Shown here one piece after another: positions 41,037 to 53,090 of a stretch of 64,000 nt of DNA. The stretch's first letter is position 1. The number at the start of each line of letters is the position of its first letter. The DNA comes from Lenzites betulinus (lineage: Eukaryota > Basidiomycota > Agaricomycetes > Polyporales > Polyporaceae): the NCBI GenBank assembly GCA_022264855.1, contig JABYQU010000001.1:2046001-2110000 (forward strand), in the 5' to 3' direction. Under the pieces are notes generated by a model. That model ran no database searches. It saw nothing but the letters and a program-made list of their open reading frames with translations, and had not been told where the DNA came from. A program made the translations under genes and the position numbers.

Positions 41037-44028
41037 TCAATCGCAGTACGCACCAACGTTCGCAGGCTGCAACCACCACCGCCATCAGCATCCACCCCCA
41101 CAAGAACGAAAGCAACGATTGACTCACCGCGACATCGCGCGCGTAGCGGTACAGCACGCCGCGCTTCTCGCGGTACTCGCGCGGGACCCACTTCTCGCGG
41201 CGGCGCTTCTGCTCCTCCTCGTCCACGAGCCAGTCGATCGACCGCTTCTCGGTGTCGATGATGATCTTGTCGCCGTCCTCGACGAGCGCGATCGGCCCGC
41301 CGACGAACGCCTCGGGCACGACGTGGCCTGTGGTGCGTTTCCGGCGTGTCAGGTGGGTCTTAGGGTGATTAGGGGGCGAGAGGGGGGGACTGACCGATGA
41401 TGAAGCCGCGGGAGGCGCCGGAGAAACGGCCGTCCGTGATGAGGGCGGTCTTGCCACCCAGGCCCGCGCCCATGAGCGCCGCGGTCTGACCTGCGGGATT
41501 GTGAGTATGGTTGCATCCACTGTTTGTCGTGATTATTTACCAAGCATCTACACGCTGTGCGTTAGAATCGTGTATTATCATCGGAGAGTGCATTGGACGT
41601 ACCTCGGGCATACCGGGTGCGCCCTTGGGGCCCTGGTACCGGAAGATGATAGCCATGCCCGCCGTGATCTCACCGTGCTCGAGAGCCTCGAAGAACGGAG
41701 GGATGCTGAACGTAACAATTAGATCCCCATATACAAACGTGCAGTGCATCTGAATCTGGCGTACCTGTCGAAGCACTTGGCAATACCCTACACAACGCGT
41801 CAGCAAGGGCCGCTTCTCTCCAACAACCGAAACACCGAGACGCACCTCGAAGCGCAGACCCTCCTTGCCCGTGATCTTCGCGACGGCAGTCTCGGGCGCG
41901 AGGTTCCCGCGGAGGATCGTCAAGTGGCCGGTGGACTTGATCGGGTTGCTGAGCGGGCGCACGACGTCCTGCGCCGCGAAGTCGAGCTCGGGCACGTCCT
42001 CGACGTTCTCCGCGAGCGTCTTGCCCGTCACCGTGAGCTGCGTGCCGTCGATGAGGTCCGTGTTCTTGAGCAGGTACTTGAGCAGCGCGGGGATGCCGCC
42101 GACGCGGTGCAGGTCCTCCATCACGTACTTGCCCGAGGGCCTGGTGAGATGGCGTGTTAGGATGCTGTGCGGGTGGAGGGAGGGAGGGACGTACTTGAGG
42201 TCTGCGAGGTACGGGGTCCGGTCCGCGACCTTCTGGAAGTCGTCGATGGTCAGCTCGACGTCCGCAGAGCGGGCCATGGCGAGCAGGTGGAGCACCTATG
42301 GAGGCCATCAGTCCAATTGACCAAGCGGTGTGTGCAATACATTGTTAAAACATACAGCGTTAGTAGAACCACCAATGACGTTCACAACAGCGATAGCGTT
42401 GAGGAAAGACTGGCGGGTGAGGATGTCCCTGGTAGTTTCATTACTTTAGTGGACCAGAAAGTCATGGGGCAGATAGGTACGCACCTAGGCTTGATGTCGA
42501 GCTCGAGAAGGCGCTTCAGGTACTTGGCCGCCTTAAAGCACTCTTGCGCCTTTTCGGGGTAGATGGCGGGAAGACTCGCCGAGTACGGCAGAGACATACC
42601 GAGCACCTCGAGGACACTCGACATGGTGTTCGCACTGTATATCCATTCTTCAGTGCAATGCCCTCACGAGAAAGCGATCGCACGTACGTAAACATGCCAC
42701 CGCAAGCACCGGGCCCGGGGCACGAGTGGCGGACGACGTCGAGGCGCTGCTCCTCATCGATCTTGCCCACGGCAAACGCGCCGTAGGACTCGAACGCGTC
42801 GGCGATGTTCATGTCGTCGCCCTTCTTGTGGCCGAGGGCGGGGCAGTCGACCTTGCGGACACCGGCTTGGATGGTACCGCCGTATACGATGACGGTGGGG
42901 CGGTTGTGGCGGGCGGCGGCGATCACGCAGCCGGGCATGTTCTTGTCGCATCTGAGAATATGTGAGTTCGAAATTTCAGGATCAAGCGTGATTAGACCTA
43001 CCCGGGGAGAGAGATGTTGCCGTCGTAATGTTGCGCCTAGAATCACTGTGGGTCGAATGCAAGAGAGAAAGTTGTCATTTTGCTAACCATGACGACCTAG
43101 GTGTATATGTCAGTCGCGTAAGAACATATCATTTCGACTGTACTCACAGTTTCAATGGAATCGGCGATCAAGTCACGACTCGGTAGCCTGGCGGAAAGCG
43201 TTAAGGCAAATCCGGAAGCGGGGATGGTGAGCTCGACTTACGAGTATCGCATGCCTGAGTAAATGCGTAAATTTTGAATTTCTGAACCGTAGCAAGAGTG
43301 AGGGAATACTTACCCTCAGTGCCCATGGTAATACCATCGCTGTGAAAGTTTATCTGTCGATGTTTCTTGCCACATAATTCATGACATACCTGACACCGAT
43401 CGTGCTGAACGTGAGGCCGACAAGGCCTTCCTGGGTGCATCCCTGCTTGACTTGCCTCGCAAGGTCGAGCTATAAATGAAGATTGAGTCGCGTTCTCCGC
43501 CGAAGCACGTCCGCCCATCACTTACGAGATGGTTGTTACAGGGATTGCCTTTTGCGGGAGATGAGAGGCTAATACGGCGCTTGCATCAGGATAGGCAGCT
43601 CACCTTCCCACCACACAGGCGAGATACCGATCTAAGCAAGCGTCCTTCTAAGCGGCTGCAGTATTCGCATGGCTTAGAGAGCGTACCTGCGGCTTGTCCA
43701 GATCCTCCGGGGTGACGCCCACGGCGTGCACTACATGCATATAACCTGTTAATGTCACTTTCACTGTTGAACATCATGTAGGACGTACACATGGCCTGGG
43801 CACCTCCGCGCCTCTACAGATTCCTTCAGCCTCCTGGACAGTGTTTCTGGTGGATTTAGCGCACCTTATCTTGTGTGAGCTGACATGAGATCTTGTTGAG
43901 CTTCACGCCGCTTGTGGGGGATGCCGGCTTGGGCACAGAGTGGCTATAGCGTGTACGAACATTATGAGGAGCTCAACTTGTTAGATTTGCATACGGCACA
44001 CATACATTTCGACGCCGTCTGAGGACAT
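41037..44028 (-). CDS. ILV3: dihydroxyacid dehydratase
   Basis: A 23-exon model sums to 588 residues, the usual family length. The enzyme dehydrates 2,3-dihydroxy-isovalerate and -methylvalerate to the 2-keto acids in valine and isoleucine synthesis. The iron-sulphur ligands are visible as Cys in GNPCNNHL, in [19 protein letters not shown] and in [11 protein letters not shown], and the active-site Ser region is [12 protein letters not shown]. Other family blocks are [20 protein letters not shown] and [14 protein letters not shown]. The largest exons are 42951-42688 and 42140-41846. Micro-exons of 13 nt (43254-43242), 9 nt (43096-43088) and 7 nt (41547-41541) are needed to keep frame and homology. 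The start (44028, [20 protein letters not shown]) shows no clear mitochondrial presequence, unlike yeast Ilv3, so this may be a cytosolic form or have an extra 5' exon. Confidence 0.92.
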
Positions 44029-44450
44029 GGCTGATAGTGATAGTCGCTAACAAAGAGAGCGCGAGAAAGAGAGAGAGATCCTAAGCGGGACGGCGGCGGA
44101 AGAAGTGGTATAAAATACTTTTGGAGCTCGGAATATAGCAGACGGCATCTGACCCCGCTCCCCGGTCCGCGCTGCTGGTCATTCACGTCAGATCGATCGG
44201 CAGCACGCAATCATCTGCAATACGTTCTCGATCGCGATGGCTGCATATTCGCCCTCTCCCATTCGCCCGCCCCCGTCCAATCGCCCGCGCTCGAATTCAA
44301 TATTCACCTCTGCCGTGCCTGCCTCGCAATACGCCTTGAGCTCAGTTCCTGAAATCCGCGAAGCACTTAGAATACAGGATATAGAGTACACGACCAGCAC
44401 AGGTCCAGGCGGTGCCGTCGAGCAGCGGGCCCCGGGCCGGCATCTATTCG
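44029..44450. other. intergenic spacer, ILV3 promoter
   Basis: This 422-base stretch holds the promoter of ILV3 and the 3' end of PEX5. TATAAAATA at about 44110 is in the plus orientation; read on the minus strand it is a weaker TATTTTATA about 80 bases upstream of the ILV3 ATG. Confidence 0.5.
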
Positions 44451-46919
44451 TCAGAAGTCGAAGCCCTTTTCGCGGAACGCCTCCAGGCTTGTCGACGCCT
44501 TTGCCATCTCGGCCAGGTCCTGGCGGTTCTGTATCATACAGTCAGATGATAGCGCAACGATCGCGTGGTGCGGCGGACTGACCATCGCTTGGAACGCGCG
44601 CCGGAGCGTCGTCCACAGCTGCTCGCTCTTCGCGCCGCCGGACGACTCCTGCAGCGCGAGTGCGCTCAGGAAGTGCTCAATGGCCTCTTGGTGGGCGCCG
44701 ATGTTCAGACCTGCATGGGGTCAATACCGTATTGCGGGCTAGGGAAAGTAGAAAACTTACATGCCACGCCCACGTTATAGATAGCGCGGGTGTATGTGGG
44801 CCGAAGCTGCAGCGCTTCACGATATACACCAAGGGCCTCCTCGGGCTTGTTACCGTTCGACAGGGAGGAACCCAGCCTATTCCAAATTAGATAGTCCTAA
44901 CATAGCGTGTCAATATGAAGCTCTTCCAAGTGTCCCTGCCGAAACTCACCTTCGGCCGAATGCTCAGCGCTGCCTCGAAGCAGTCCTTTGCACGGTCGTA
45001 GTCGCCACTAGTATAGAAGAGAACTCCCAATCCGACCTGCACGTCAGGGTCTACCTCTCCGCGGTTGTATTGCTCTCGAGCGACGCTCAGGTACGCTTCC
45101 GTTACCTGCTCCTGAGAGTGCCAGGAGGAGTTCTTGAGCGACGTCCACGCCTCTTCCGAGATGTTGGCGTCGGGGATGTGTGCCCGGAGCCAGCGAAGGA
45201 GCATCGTATGTGACGCTTTCTCCAGGGACTCATTCGTAAATGCAATCGCAAGAGACTATAGCCACATGATGAGTTGACCACCCGTGCGCAACAGTCGGAA
45301 TCACTTACCAACATCCCAGCACCTGCGGCACCTGCTGCTTCTGCTCGCTTCACGCCCTCCATGAGCGCACGCATAGCTGCGTCGTCGCGCTCGTCCATGC
45401 TCCGGGTTTCTCCTAGAAGTATCCAAGCCTCATAGCCCCCTTCTCCGAGGTCGCCGTGCTGGATAGCTGCCTCTAGCAGTAGAGCTGCTTCCGAGAGCGA
45501 CCCGTTACTGGCCAAAAGATCCTTTGCTTCCTGCAGAGAAGACCTCGAGTGTGTAGGGTCCAAGAATTTGTTGTCTTTCTCTGAAAAGACAGCCCATTAG
45601 CGATATTCTCAGTGTGCCTCTGTCATCGGACCAACCAAACTCATAGGCTCCCAATATTGGGATGCCCTCTTCATCGAACTGCAGTGGGGGTTCGAATGAG
45701 TAATCGGGGTTTGCATTGGGTTCCCATTGGCGGTCCCATCCGGCCTGCATTATATCCCCGTAGTCGAAATCGAGGTCCTCGCGCTGAGAGTTCATCATCT
45801 GGTTAAACTGCGCTTCCCATTTTGCCATATCCTCCGGGGGAGGAGGTATGTCCGAGTGCTGCAGCTGATCCCATACCCTGCACGGACATTAGTGCACTGT
45901 AGAAGCGGTCCGACCTCTGAGGATCACGTACTCGTTGAATCCCGCATTCTCGTAGGCGGACTTCTCCGCACCAAGCGCTTTCTCCCCTCCAAGACTTGCC
46001 CCCTCTAGGTCCTGAGTAAGCTCCTCCAGCGCCTCGTCATTGACCTCCGTGATCCGGGCGCCCTCGGTCTGCCCGGGGTACGCAGCAGCATATTGCGCAA
46101 ACGCGGCGTCAAAGTCGATGTCCTTCCCCTTCCCCTTCCCCATGTCCCCCATCATCTGCGGCGGCATGCCCATCGCGAACCCGGACATGCCGCCCATCGC
46201 CATCGACCCCCCGTACAGCCCCGCCGACATATACGGCGCCTGGCTCACTGGAGATGATGGCAGCACCACGGGCGTCAGCAAGCAGCGGCACCGAGAGCGG
46301 CTCGAGCGCGAACGTACGATTCGACTGCATGGGCATGCTCTGCTGGCCCGACGGCCGCGCGATCTGCGCGACGCTGTCGAACTCGGCGCCCCAGCCCGAC
46401 GGCGAGTGCTGCATGCGCAGGAGGTCGCCGCCGCCCATCGGGCGCCCGGCTTGCTGCATCTCGTTCCATGCTTTCTGCAGATCGGGCCCCGCGGCTTGCG
46501 GCGGCGGCGAGTGCATGAAGCGTTCGGCCGCGCCGGGGGATACTAGATGGCGCTGCATGGCAAACGAGGGTGGTGCGCCGGCTTGCTGTGACGAGCCGCC
46601 CTCGAAGAACTGGCGGGCCATGGCGAGGTCCCGTTCAGACCCATTATGGGCTGCAGATGTGGGGAGGTGGTGAAGCTGTAGTGTGTTAGCGTGCCTGTTG
46701 TAGGTAAATCTGGCCTAGATATATGCACTTACTCTTGAGCCAGATGGTCCTGCAATCCTGTCCTGAAGGGAGGAAAGGTCGGCAATGTACGTACGAGAGA
46801 TGGCAGTAGTCACACACCTGCTGCAAGCTCCGGTCGCCTTCAGTGTGCTTCAGCACTTGAGAAAGGGGGTTAAACGGGACCGCGCACTCTGCGCCCGAGA
46901 TAAGACCCTGCAAAGACAT
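44451..46919 (-). CDS. PEX5: peroxisomal targeting signal 1 receptor PEX5
   Basis: Ten exons (46919-46818, 46762-46733, 46675-46318, 46247-45932, 45877-45636, 45580-45309, 45255-44950, 44896-44761, 44710-44583, 44528-44451) give 655 residues. The N-terminus [20 protein letters not shown] carries the conserved Cys that is mono-ubiquitinated for receptor recycling. The disordered half holds WxxxF-type peroxin-docking motifs (GWGAEF, KWEAQF). The C-terminal half is the TPR domain that reads PTS1 (SKL-type) signals: [60 protein letters not shown] and [20 protein letters not shown]. The last exon ends [14 protein letters not shown]5 shuttles between cytosol and the peroxisomal membrane. The neighbouring carnitine acetyltransferase gene also concerns acetyl-unit export, but shared regulation is not evident. 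Confidence 0.94.
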
Positions 46920-47274
46920 TATGTATGTATGCGCAGGATAGAGCCAAGCTGAGGTGGTGGAAGGAGAGTGGATGGGCCGTCGGCGTTAGAGACAGGGTAC
47001 TTTACCAAGCGCGCCTGTACGCGGGATAGCGGGGTTCGGGGACTGCCGATCACCCCGCCTAATTCACGTGTCTCGGTCCATTAAGCAGGTCGACGCTAGT
47101 ACTTTGAGTTTAAGTTTGCACCTGGATACGTGCTAACGTGCTGCTGCCCCTGGCATGTGGGATTGTGGGATCAAGGGCAAAGCACATTGCTTGCTAGTGC
47201 TTCAATAGGACAGGAGAGAGGCCGGCAAAAATCTAAACAGGCTACAACACGTTCTCGCAGATATTACACCCCAC
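46920..47274. other. intergenic spacer, PEX5 promoter
   Basis: About 355 bases with no gene or repeat recognised; it carries the PEX5 promoter and the 3' flank of the next minus-strand gene. Confidence 0.55.
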
Positions 47275-48960
47275 TCAACCTCTCTGCACGATCTTAAACC
47301 CATGATACCGCCTCCACAGTATATCCGTCACGAAAGCACTGAAGGTGCTCTGCTCGGTACCAACCACCTGCCACGCCTGACCCACCACCATCGCATCCAA
47401 GAACGGCATGAAGAACGCGGCCAGCGGCACTCCGTCCACGGGGCTCCTCAGCGCGCGCAGCGGCGCCGCTTGCTCCGGGAAGTCGCTCAAGAAGAACGTG
47501 CATGGGAACGTACGCGTGAAGCGTTTGAGGACAGGGTTGGAAGCGGGAGAGCGCGCGTCCGTCGAAATGAAAAGGGGCGCATTGAGGGCCGCAAGGCCGG
47601 GCGAGGTGTGCAGGGGAGAGCGACACGAGATTCCGCGAGGTGTTGCTTCAGCCGGGAATACGGGCAGCGGCGGATGAGGGGCACGCATAGCGGGAAGGTC
47701 TTCCTTCAGGACAGGTGGATCGGCGGCATCTTCGTTGGGGAAAGCGTCGCGTTCGAGTGCAAGGATGTCTTCGAGCGAGAGCTCCAGTGCGAGGTGAAGG
47801 AGCTTCCACCACGCCGTACGTACGTTCTCCGGCGCATTCCATTCGAATACACCATCGCCAAGCCGGAGGTGGACACCGAAGTATGCCCCGCCTAGCGCAT
47901 CACGAATGGATTCGGCGGCACGCGCAAGCACCGGGTTCGTGAGTGTCATGGCTTCGCGGACGCGTCTGCGCAGACTATAGTTGACAGAGGAACGCAGATG
48001 AAGACGGCTGGAGCCGAAGAGAGTTCCCATTTGGATGAGGCGCTCAGGCTGTTGGGCCAAGGTAGTTATGTTGATGGACTGGAAGAACTTCCGCGAAGGA
48101 GGATCGAGGGTAGGGAAGTCCTGAAACGAGTACTCGTTACGCGTCGAGTCCTTGAGGTAGAAGATGTCGTCTTCATATATGTCCAGTTCGCCCTGAAGCC
48201 AAGCATCAGTGAAGTTCCAGCCCTCTAGTGTCTGCTGGTCTTCTCCGAGGCTAGAGAGGTCGACAAGCCAGTTCCAAGATATTTGCGTGTAGGTCGCGCA
48301 TTCCGGATGCGCTTTATAACCGACCAGTAGCCTATTTGAGCAGTGTTTCTTCCTCCAGCCATTCGTAAGAGCAGACACTTCGTAGAGTTCATCGAAAGGC
48401 GCGTAGCTCAGAGGATCACCCAGGCGGACAGGAGGCAAAAGCAGGGTGCGGTTGAGCATATGCGCCAGGACAAGCGCATTCTCCAAGGCGATTCTTTGAT
48501 TGTGAAATCCGCTATGAGGCAAGTAGGCCAGGTATCGATCGAGGGGAACGGTAGTTGTGACAGCTGGAGCAATCGAAGAAAAGGCGGTTACGGCTACAGA
48601 GGTCTCGGGGAGAGCAGATTGTTCATTTTCACCGGAGTGGTGACCAGAGGGAAAGACCAGCGATGTTCGAGGAGCGCTTGCGTACAGATAGAATGCCGCG
48701 AAGAGAGAAGCCAAGCCCGCCACAACAAGAACAGCTATCAGAGCCGTGATTGTATTGCACGCTTTATGGCGAAAAGACCGGTTGCGCGACTGCAGGCGCG
48801 ATGGAGAGGTTTGTCGTATTGGGATGGAAGGATGCTGCGTGATAGGGGGACCAATACCAGAGGCGGACGCTCGGCTTGTCGCAGTCGTAATGCGCATCTC
48901 CAAAGTGGAGGTTGACGGCAGGACTGGACGAGAAACTTGTCGGAAAGCTCTTGGAGACAT
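47275..48960 (-). CDS. type II membrane protein with O-fucosyltransferase-like domain
   Basis: A single uninterrupted frame encodes 561 residues, striking in a region where most genes are heavily spliced. After a Ser/Thr/Arg-rich cytosolic N-terminus (residues 1-67) there is one signal anchor (ITALIAVLVVAGLASLFAAF), a short stem, and a lumenal domain with the motifs YLPHSGFHNQRIALENALVL and GGAYFGVHLRLGDGVFEW, which resemble the GDP-fucose-binding Arg-containing HxRxGD motif of the O-fucosyltransferase (PF10250) fold. Similar fungal proteins are known as CigA-like. It probably resides in the Golgi and modifies glycans or glycoproteins; donor and acceptor are not known. Several N-x-S/T sites occur in the lumenal part. 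The C-terminus is RRYHGFKIVQRG. Confidence 0.8.
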   Translation of the reverse strand: MSPRAFRQVSRPVLPSTSTLEMRITTATSRASASGIGPPITQHPSIPIRQTSPSRLQSRNRSFRHKACNTITALIAVLVVAGLASLFAAFYLYASAPRTSLVFPSGHHSGENEQSALPETSVAVTAFSSIAPAVTTTVPLDRYLAYLPHSGFHNQRIALENALVLAHMLNRTLLLPPVRLGDPLSYAPFDELYEVSALTNGWRKKHCSNRLLVGYKAHPECATYTQISWNWLVDLSSLGEDQQTLEGWNFTDAWLQGELDIYEDDIFYLKDSTRNEYSFQDFPTLDPPSRKFFQSINITTLAQQPERLIQMGTLFGSSRLHLRSSVNYSLRRRVREAMTLTNPVLARAAESIRDALGGAYFGVHLRLGDGVFEWNAPENVRTAWWKLLHLALELSLEDILALERDAFPNEDAADPPVLKEDLPAMRAPHPPLPVFPAEATPRGISCRSPLHTSPGLAALNAPLFISTDARSPASNPVLKRFTRTFPCTFFLSDFPEQAAPLRALRSPVDGVPLAAFFMPFLDAMVVGQAWQVVGTEQSTFSAFVTDILWRRYHGFKIVQRG

Positions 48961-49592
48961 CCGATGAGCAGCGCGAAGAACTACCGCACTCTTTTCACGG
49001 GGTTGAGGTGGTTATGCTTCGGAAAGGAGTGGCGGGCCCAGCAGTCTACATCTCAAGATGATTAGAACTGGGAGAGAGCGAGGCAGGGAAACTGGCTCCT
49101 CACGGGTAAGAACACACGTCCCCAGACTTGGGTTATAATTGCACCTATCGAGGAGCTTTTCCCTGGCTCCAAAACTTGACGGTTATACGCTGCCCAAGAA
49201 CGCCGAACCTCTAGTGCACGAGATGCGAGACTGTACTATGTACTGTGAGGGGACGGAGCAGGAGAACGGTAGTAGCAAGCGCCCAAATATTGTGATCGTC
49301 TTAATGGTAGGCGCCTATTCGCGTTCTGACACGGTCACGAACTTCTCATAAGTACTAGTATATAGCACATTACAAGGTAGCGTACACAAGAAGTTTGTAC
49401 AAGTAGTAGGTATACAGTCGGGACAGCGACTATAGTACAACGCTCCATCCAACGGCGTAGCCGGTACCCCGGCCTAGCATGATAAGTACAACATAACCTA
49501 CATCGAGCACCTTAAGCTTCCTAACCATATAATCTTAAAGCAGCCCCCGGATCCCAAGAAATCCCCTAGGGCATACACGCCGCTGGTGGGGG
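48961..49592. other. intergenic, no gene recognised
   Basis: A 632-base spacer between two minus-strand genes. It includes a TACTAGTA-type core at about 49350-49365 like the cluster at 7088-7133. No coding model was found. Confidence 0.5.
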
Positions 49593-52500
49593 TCAATACT
49601 CCGCCATGGGAATGATGCGGCCCGTGTTGTAGTACGACGGTCGGCTCTTCTTGCGCCCGAGCAGCTCGACGTCGCCGCTGTCGAAGAATGAGTATCCCGC
49701 TGCTCCAGAACACCCCGCCACGCGTCAGCCACAGTGAAAAAGAAGAGGAAAAGCAGGAAAACTAACGCATGGTGTCCTCGTCTTCGTACGCCCCACCGCC
49801 GATGCTCTCCGCGGAGCGGTGGCCCTGCCCGTGGATCGGCCGCCCGGTCTTGGAGTCGCGCAGCACGCCGGCGTGGTCGACGAACGGCTCCGCGCGCTGG
49901 TTCGCGGACAGGTGCAGCTGCACGAGGATGCGCTGGATGTCGAGCAGGTAGCCCTTGAGCGTGTCTAGGAAACGGCGTGTCTGCAGGTGCTTGGACGACG
50001 CGCATCTGCATCACCCAAGTCCGGTCAGCCTCCGTGTTGAGTCGCGCTGGGAGAGGGGCGGAAGAAACATACACGGAGATGCCCTCGTCCTTGATGATGT
50101 ATCCGATCCCGTACCCATCCGCAGCGACGGGCCCGAACCCGAACAGGCGCAGAGCGGGGTTCCCGCAGTTGGACGTCGAGAGGATGGAGCGGTTGAGGAC
50201 GTGCCACCCGTTGTCGTTGAAGATCGCGGGGAGCGGCGCACGGCGTGCGAGTGCGCTGCTTCCACTAGACGCGGAGCTCGGGGACACTGGCCGGCCCTCG
50301 TCTTCCTCGTACTGACTCGCGACAGCGCTCTGGTACTCCTTCTCACGCTCGCGCTGCATGAGGCAGTAGAGCGCGTACAAGTGGCTAAGGGACGCATTTA
50401 GCAACGATTTCAGACAGTCCTCTAGGGAATGGCCTACCGATCCTGCCCAAGGCCCTTGCTGCAATCCTTCGTGAGCTGGACGTGACCCTGGCACGCCTTC
50501 CGAAGGGCGATGACCTTCTGCGCAGTTGTCGCCTCCGAGAAGAATGTCTATATCACTCAAATTCAACAACATGCTCTAGATTTCAGCATCTATTCATAAC
50601 GTACCTTAATGAAGTCGACTGTATGCGGCTGCACTGTCCTGATCGCCTCCGTCCGTCCATGCAGGAACGCCTTCGTCATCGCCGGCTCGTACGTGCACTC
50701 GATGCGCCCGTACAGGCCATAGTACGCCGCCTGGAACGCCATCTGCACGAACGCGTCCGGGCTGAAACCGTGGCTCGTGATGAAGCTCTTCCCGTATGTC
50801 TTGAACTCGAGCGCCTGGCAGTCGTTCTGGCAGATCAGGTCGCTCAGGCGTGTCTCCGCGAACCGAATTCCTGCGCGCAGCTCAGGGTACAGCGTCCACT
50901 CGAGCTTCTTTGGCGCGGTGTCGATCACGTACGTGGGTACGGAGGAGTTCTCTTTCGCGTGCCCGCGCGGGGGCTTGTAGGATTTCGCGAAGGGCGAAAG
51001 TGGTGCGTGAAAGAGTGTAGGGGCAGAGGGGTTGATGGAGCGCGCGAGGAGCATCAGACCTTCGGTGAAGATGTCGGCAGCGAATCTATGAATGAACTTG
51101 TGAGCCACAGACAAAATGTACGCGTATAATATGAAGGTACCTGAGAACAGTGTGTCCGTCGACACCGGTGTGCTCGAAGTTGATGCCAGCGGCGCCATCA
51201 GCGCAAACGATGATTTGCAGCTGGTGTATGCGTTAGTTATGCTTGAAGCACATCGGAGCACTATCCATACCTTGTCGTACCACCTGTTGGTACACGTCCC
51301 GACCTGGATGCCGCCCTTCAAGTCATACGTACCACACAGGAAGTTGTCGCAGAGCTCGGCAAGGTTCTCCGGGGAAGTGTCGTCCAGGCACACCACAAAC
51401 AGCGCATTATCGACGACGTCCAGACATGACTCGTTGTTCTTGTTGCTCGTGAGCGCCTTGCGGAGCTGCGACCACACTTTCCGGTTCTCGGTCGAGAGCA
51501 CGCCAATAGAGTTGCGCGCAACCTGCATATATCCAGAACGGCGCTCAGCATAAGGTCATAAACAGGATCGAGAAAGCCTACCTCGTGGATCGGCATCTGG
51601 TCCGCATCCCCCACGATCGCCTGCAGGTTCCGCAGTATTTCGCGCTCGGTCAGGACCGGCCTATTCTCGGCGTCGAGCACGTCGAACCAGTCTGCGCGGG
51701 GTGCGAAGCAATGTATGGTCAGCATCCCGCGACGCTTCGTGAGGCGCGTTCCCCGCTTCGCCGTGCGAACTTCGAAGAGAAGGCGACTCACAGAATTGGC
51801 CGCGGCGCAGGACGACTATGTGCCGTGATTCTGGGTGCACTTCCATCTTGCAACCCCGCTGTGGCGCCGGATATCCCGGTGAGACTGCGAGCTGCTTTTG
51901 GTGTGGAGAAGAATGCGTACCTCGGTGGGTATCCGGGCGGTGCCAAACAGCCGGGTGTACTGGTCCATGTCGAGCGGTGTCCCGCGCATCGAGTCCGCTT
52001 CAAGGATGCCTGCGCGCAGATCGTGAATAAAGCCGAGCGAGGAAACGATCAGGGAGGCCGCGCGGGGCAACTGCTGGCCGCGATCTGGTGTAGGGTCATT
52101 CCTGCACAATATGGCGGCAGTAAGTACGGGGCACACCAGGTCGACACATTTAGGGAGGGGCTTACTCGAGGACGAAGAACGGATTAAGTGCGAGGACTAC
52201 GGGATCCGAGTGGGATAGATACGATTCATACCTGGTGGGGTAAAACGCACGTTAATCAGTCTTCGTAATACACTCGTACATGTGCATTCTATGTACACGC
52301 ACCAGAACTCTTCAATGTAGCTGTGAAACGGGGAAGCGTGTGAGCTGCGGATGAACGGCGGAAGCTATATGGTGCGAAAACGAGGCAACGGACCTAGCCT
52401 TGTCCTTGGCATACTCTCGGAGCTTCTGCTGTATCCGTGGGCCATCGTTGTGCAGAAATTCTTCTACAGCACGACGGGTCTCGGCGTGTTCGCGCGGGTC

Positions 52501-52647
52501 CTGGAGACCCTCGAGGGCAGTGAGATATCGATTGAGGGAATCTTCGAGGGGCGGAATGGGGAGGTTTGGGAGCTCGTTCTGGCGGGCAAAGGTGCGGGAT
52601 TCGGGAGGGTTGTCCTCGAACCTGGTAACTGGGTTGGAGGCGGCCAT
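49593..52647 (-). CDS. carnitine O-acetyltransferase
   Basis: Thirteen exons (52647-52394, 52320-52303, 52231-52166, 52101-51921, 51858-51792, 51691-51582, 51522-51271, 51220-51141, 51085-50605, 50547-50438, 50384-50073, 50005-49767, 49699-49593) sum to 758 residues. Family blocks: LPIPPLEDSLNRYL at the N-terminus, the catalytic His in NFEHTGVDGHTVLR, and GHVQLTKDCSKGLGQDRHLY and STSNCGNPALRLFGFGPV toward the C-terminus. It transfers acetyl groups between CoA and carnitine, allowing acetyl units from peroxisomes and cytosol to reach mitochondria during growth on fatty acids, acetate or ethanol. No mitochondrial presequence and no SKL-type C-terminus are present (it ends GRIIPMAEY), so a cytosolic or outer-membrane-associated YAT-like form is likely. 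A Ser-rich insertion (EEDEGRPVSPSSASSGSSAL) lies near residue 600. Confidence 0.92.
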
Positions 52648-53082
52648 GAGGTCGAGGGAGTGCGGGGCGGGCGCGGGGGATCTGTAAGAGAGAAGAGATT
52701 GGAGAGAGGGGCTATAAGAGGCAGCTACCCCGCAGGCAACTAGCTGAATGCGGGGGGATGCGGGGTAGCGCCGAGCCCCAGGGGGCAGTCACGTTCAGTG
52801 ATCGGATCGGGCGCTGCTCGCCACCGCACAGCTATCCTCAATCTCCGCAACTTGGCCTTCCGTCCGGGACTCCTCCATGGAACTTGGGCGGAGGCCACAG
52901 ATGGCGCGCAGAATGAGGAGGGGATCTGAGGGGATGCGGAACGATGCATGGTAAACGCCCGTGTGCGCCATTCCGGCACACCACCGAACGCAGCCACCCG
53001 GGTCGAACCTCGTACATTTATACATACCATCTCCGAGCTCTTCTGCACGACTCAATTGTTCTTCCGTCTGTCCCCGATCGAG
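52648..53082. other. intergenic spacer
   Basis: Holds the promoter of the carnitine acetyltransferase gene; no gene or repeat recognised up to the transposon's target duplication. Confidence 0.5.
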
Positions 53083-53090
53083 AGAAGCAC
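53083..53090 (+). repeat. left 8-bp target site duplication
   Basis: AGAAGCAC directly precedes the left inverted repeat of the miniature transposon and is repeated perfectly at 53411-53418. Confidence 0.85.

Noticed and set aside
44881..44900. Possible one-base frameshift in PEX5 exon 8
   Set aside because: Careful re-reading of the bases gives AATTTGGAATAGG, so [11 protein letters not shown] is in frame and the ten exons sum to a multiple of three.
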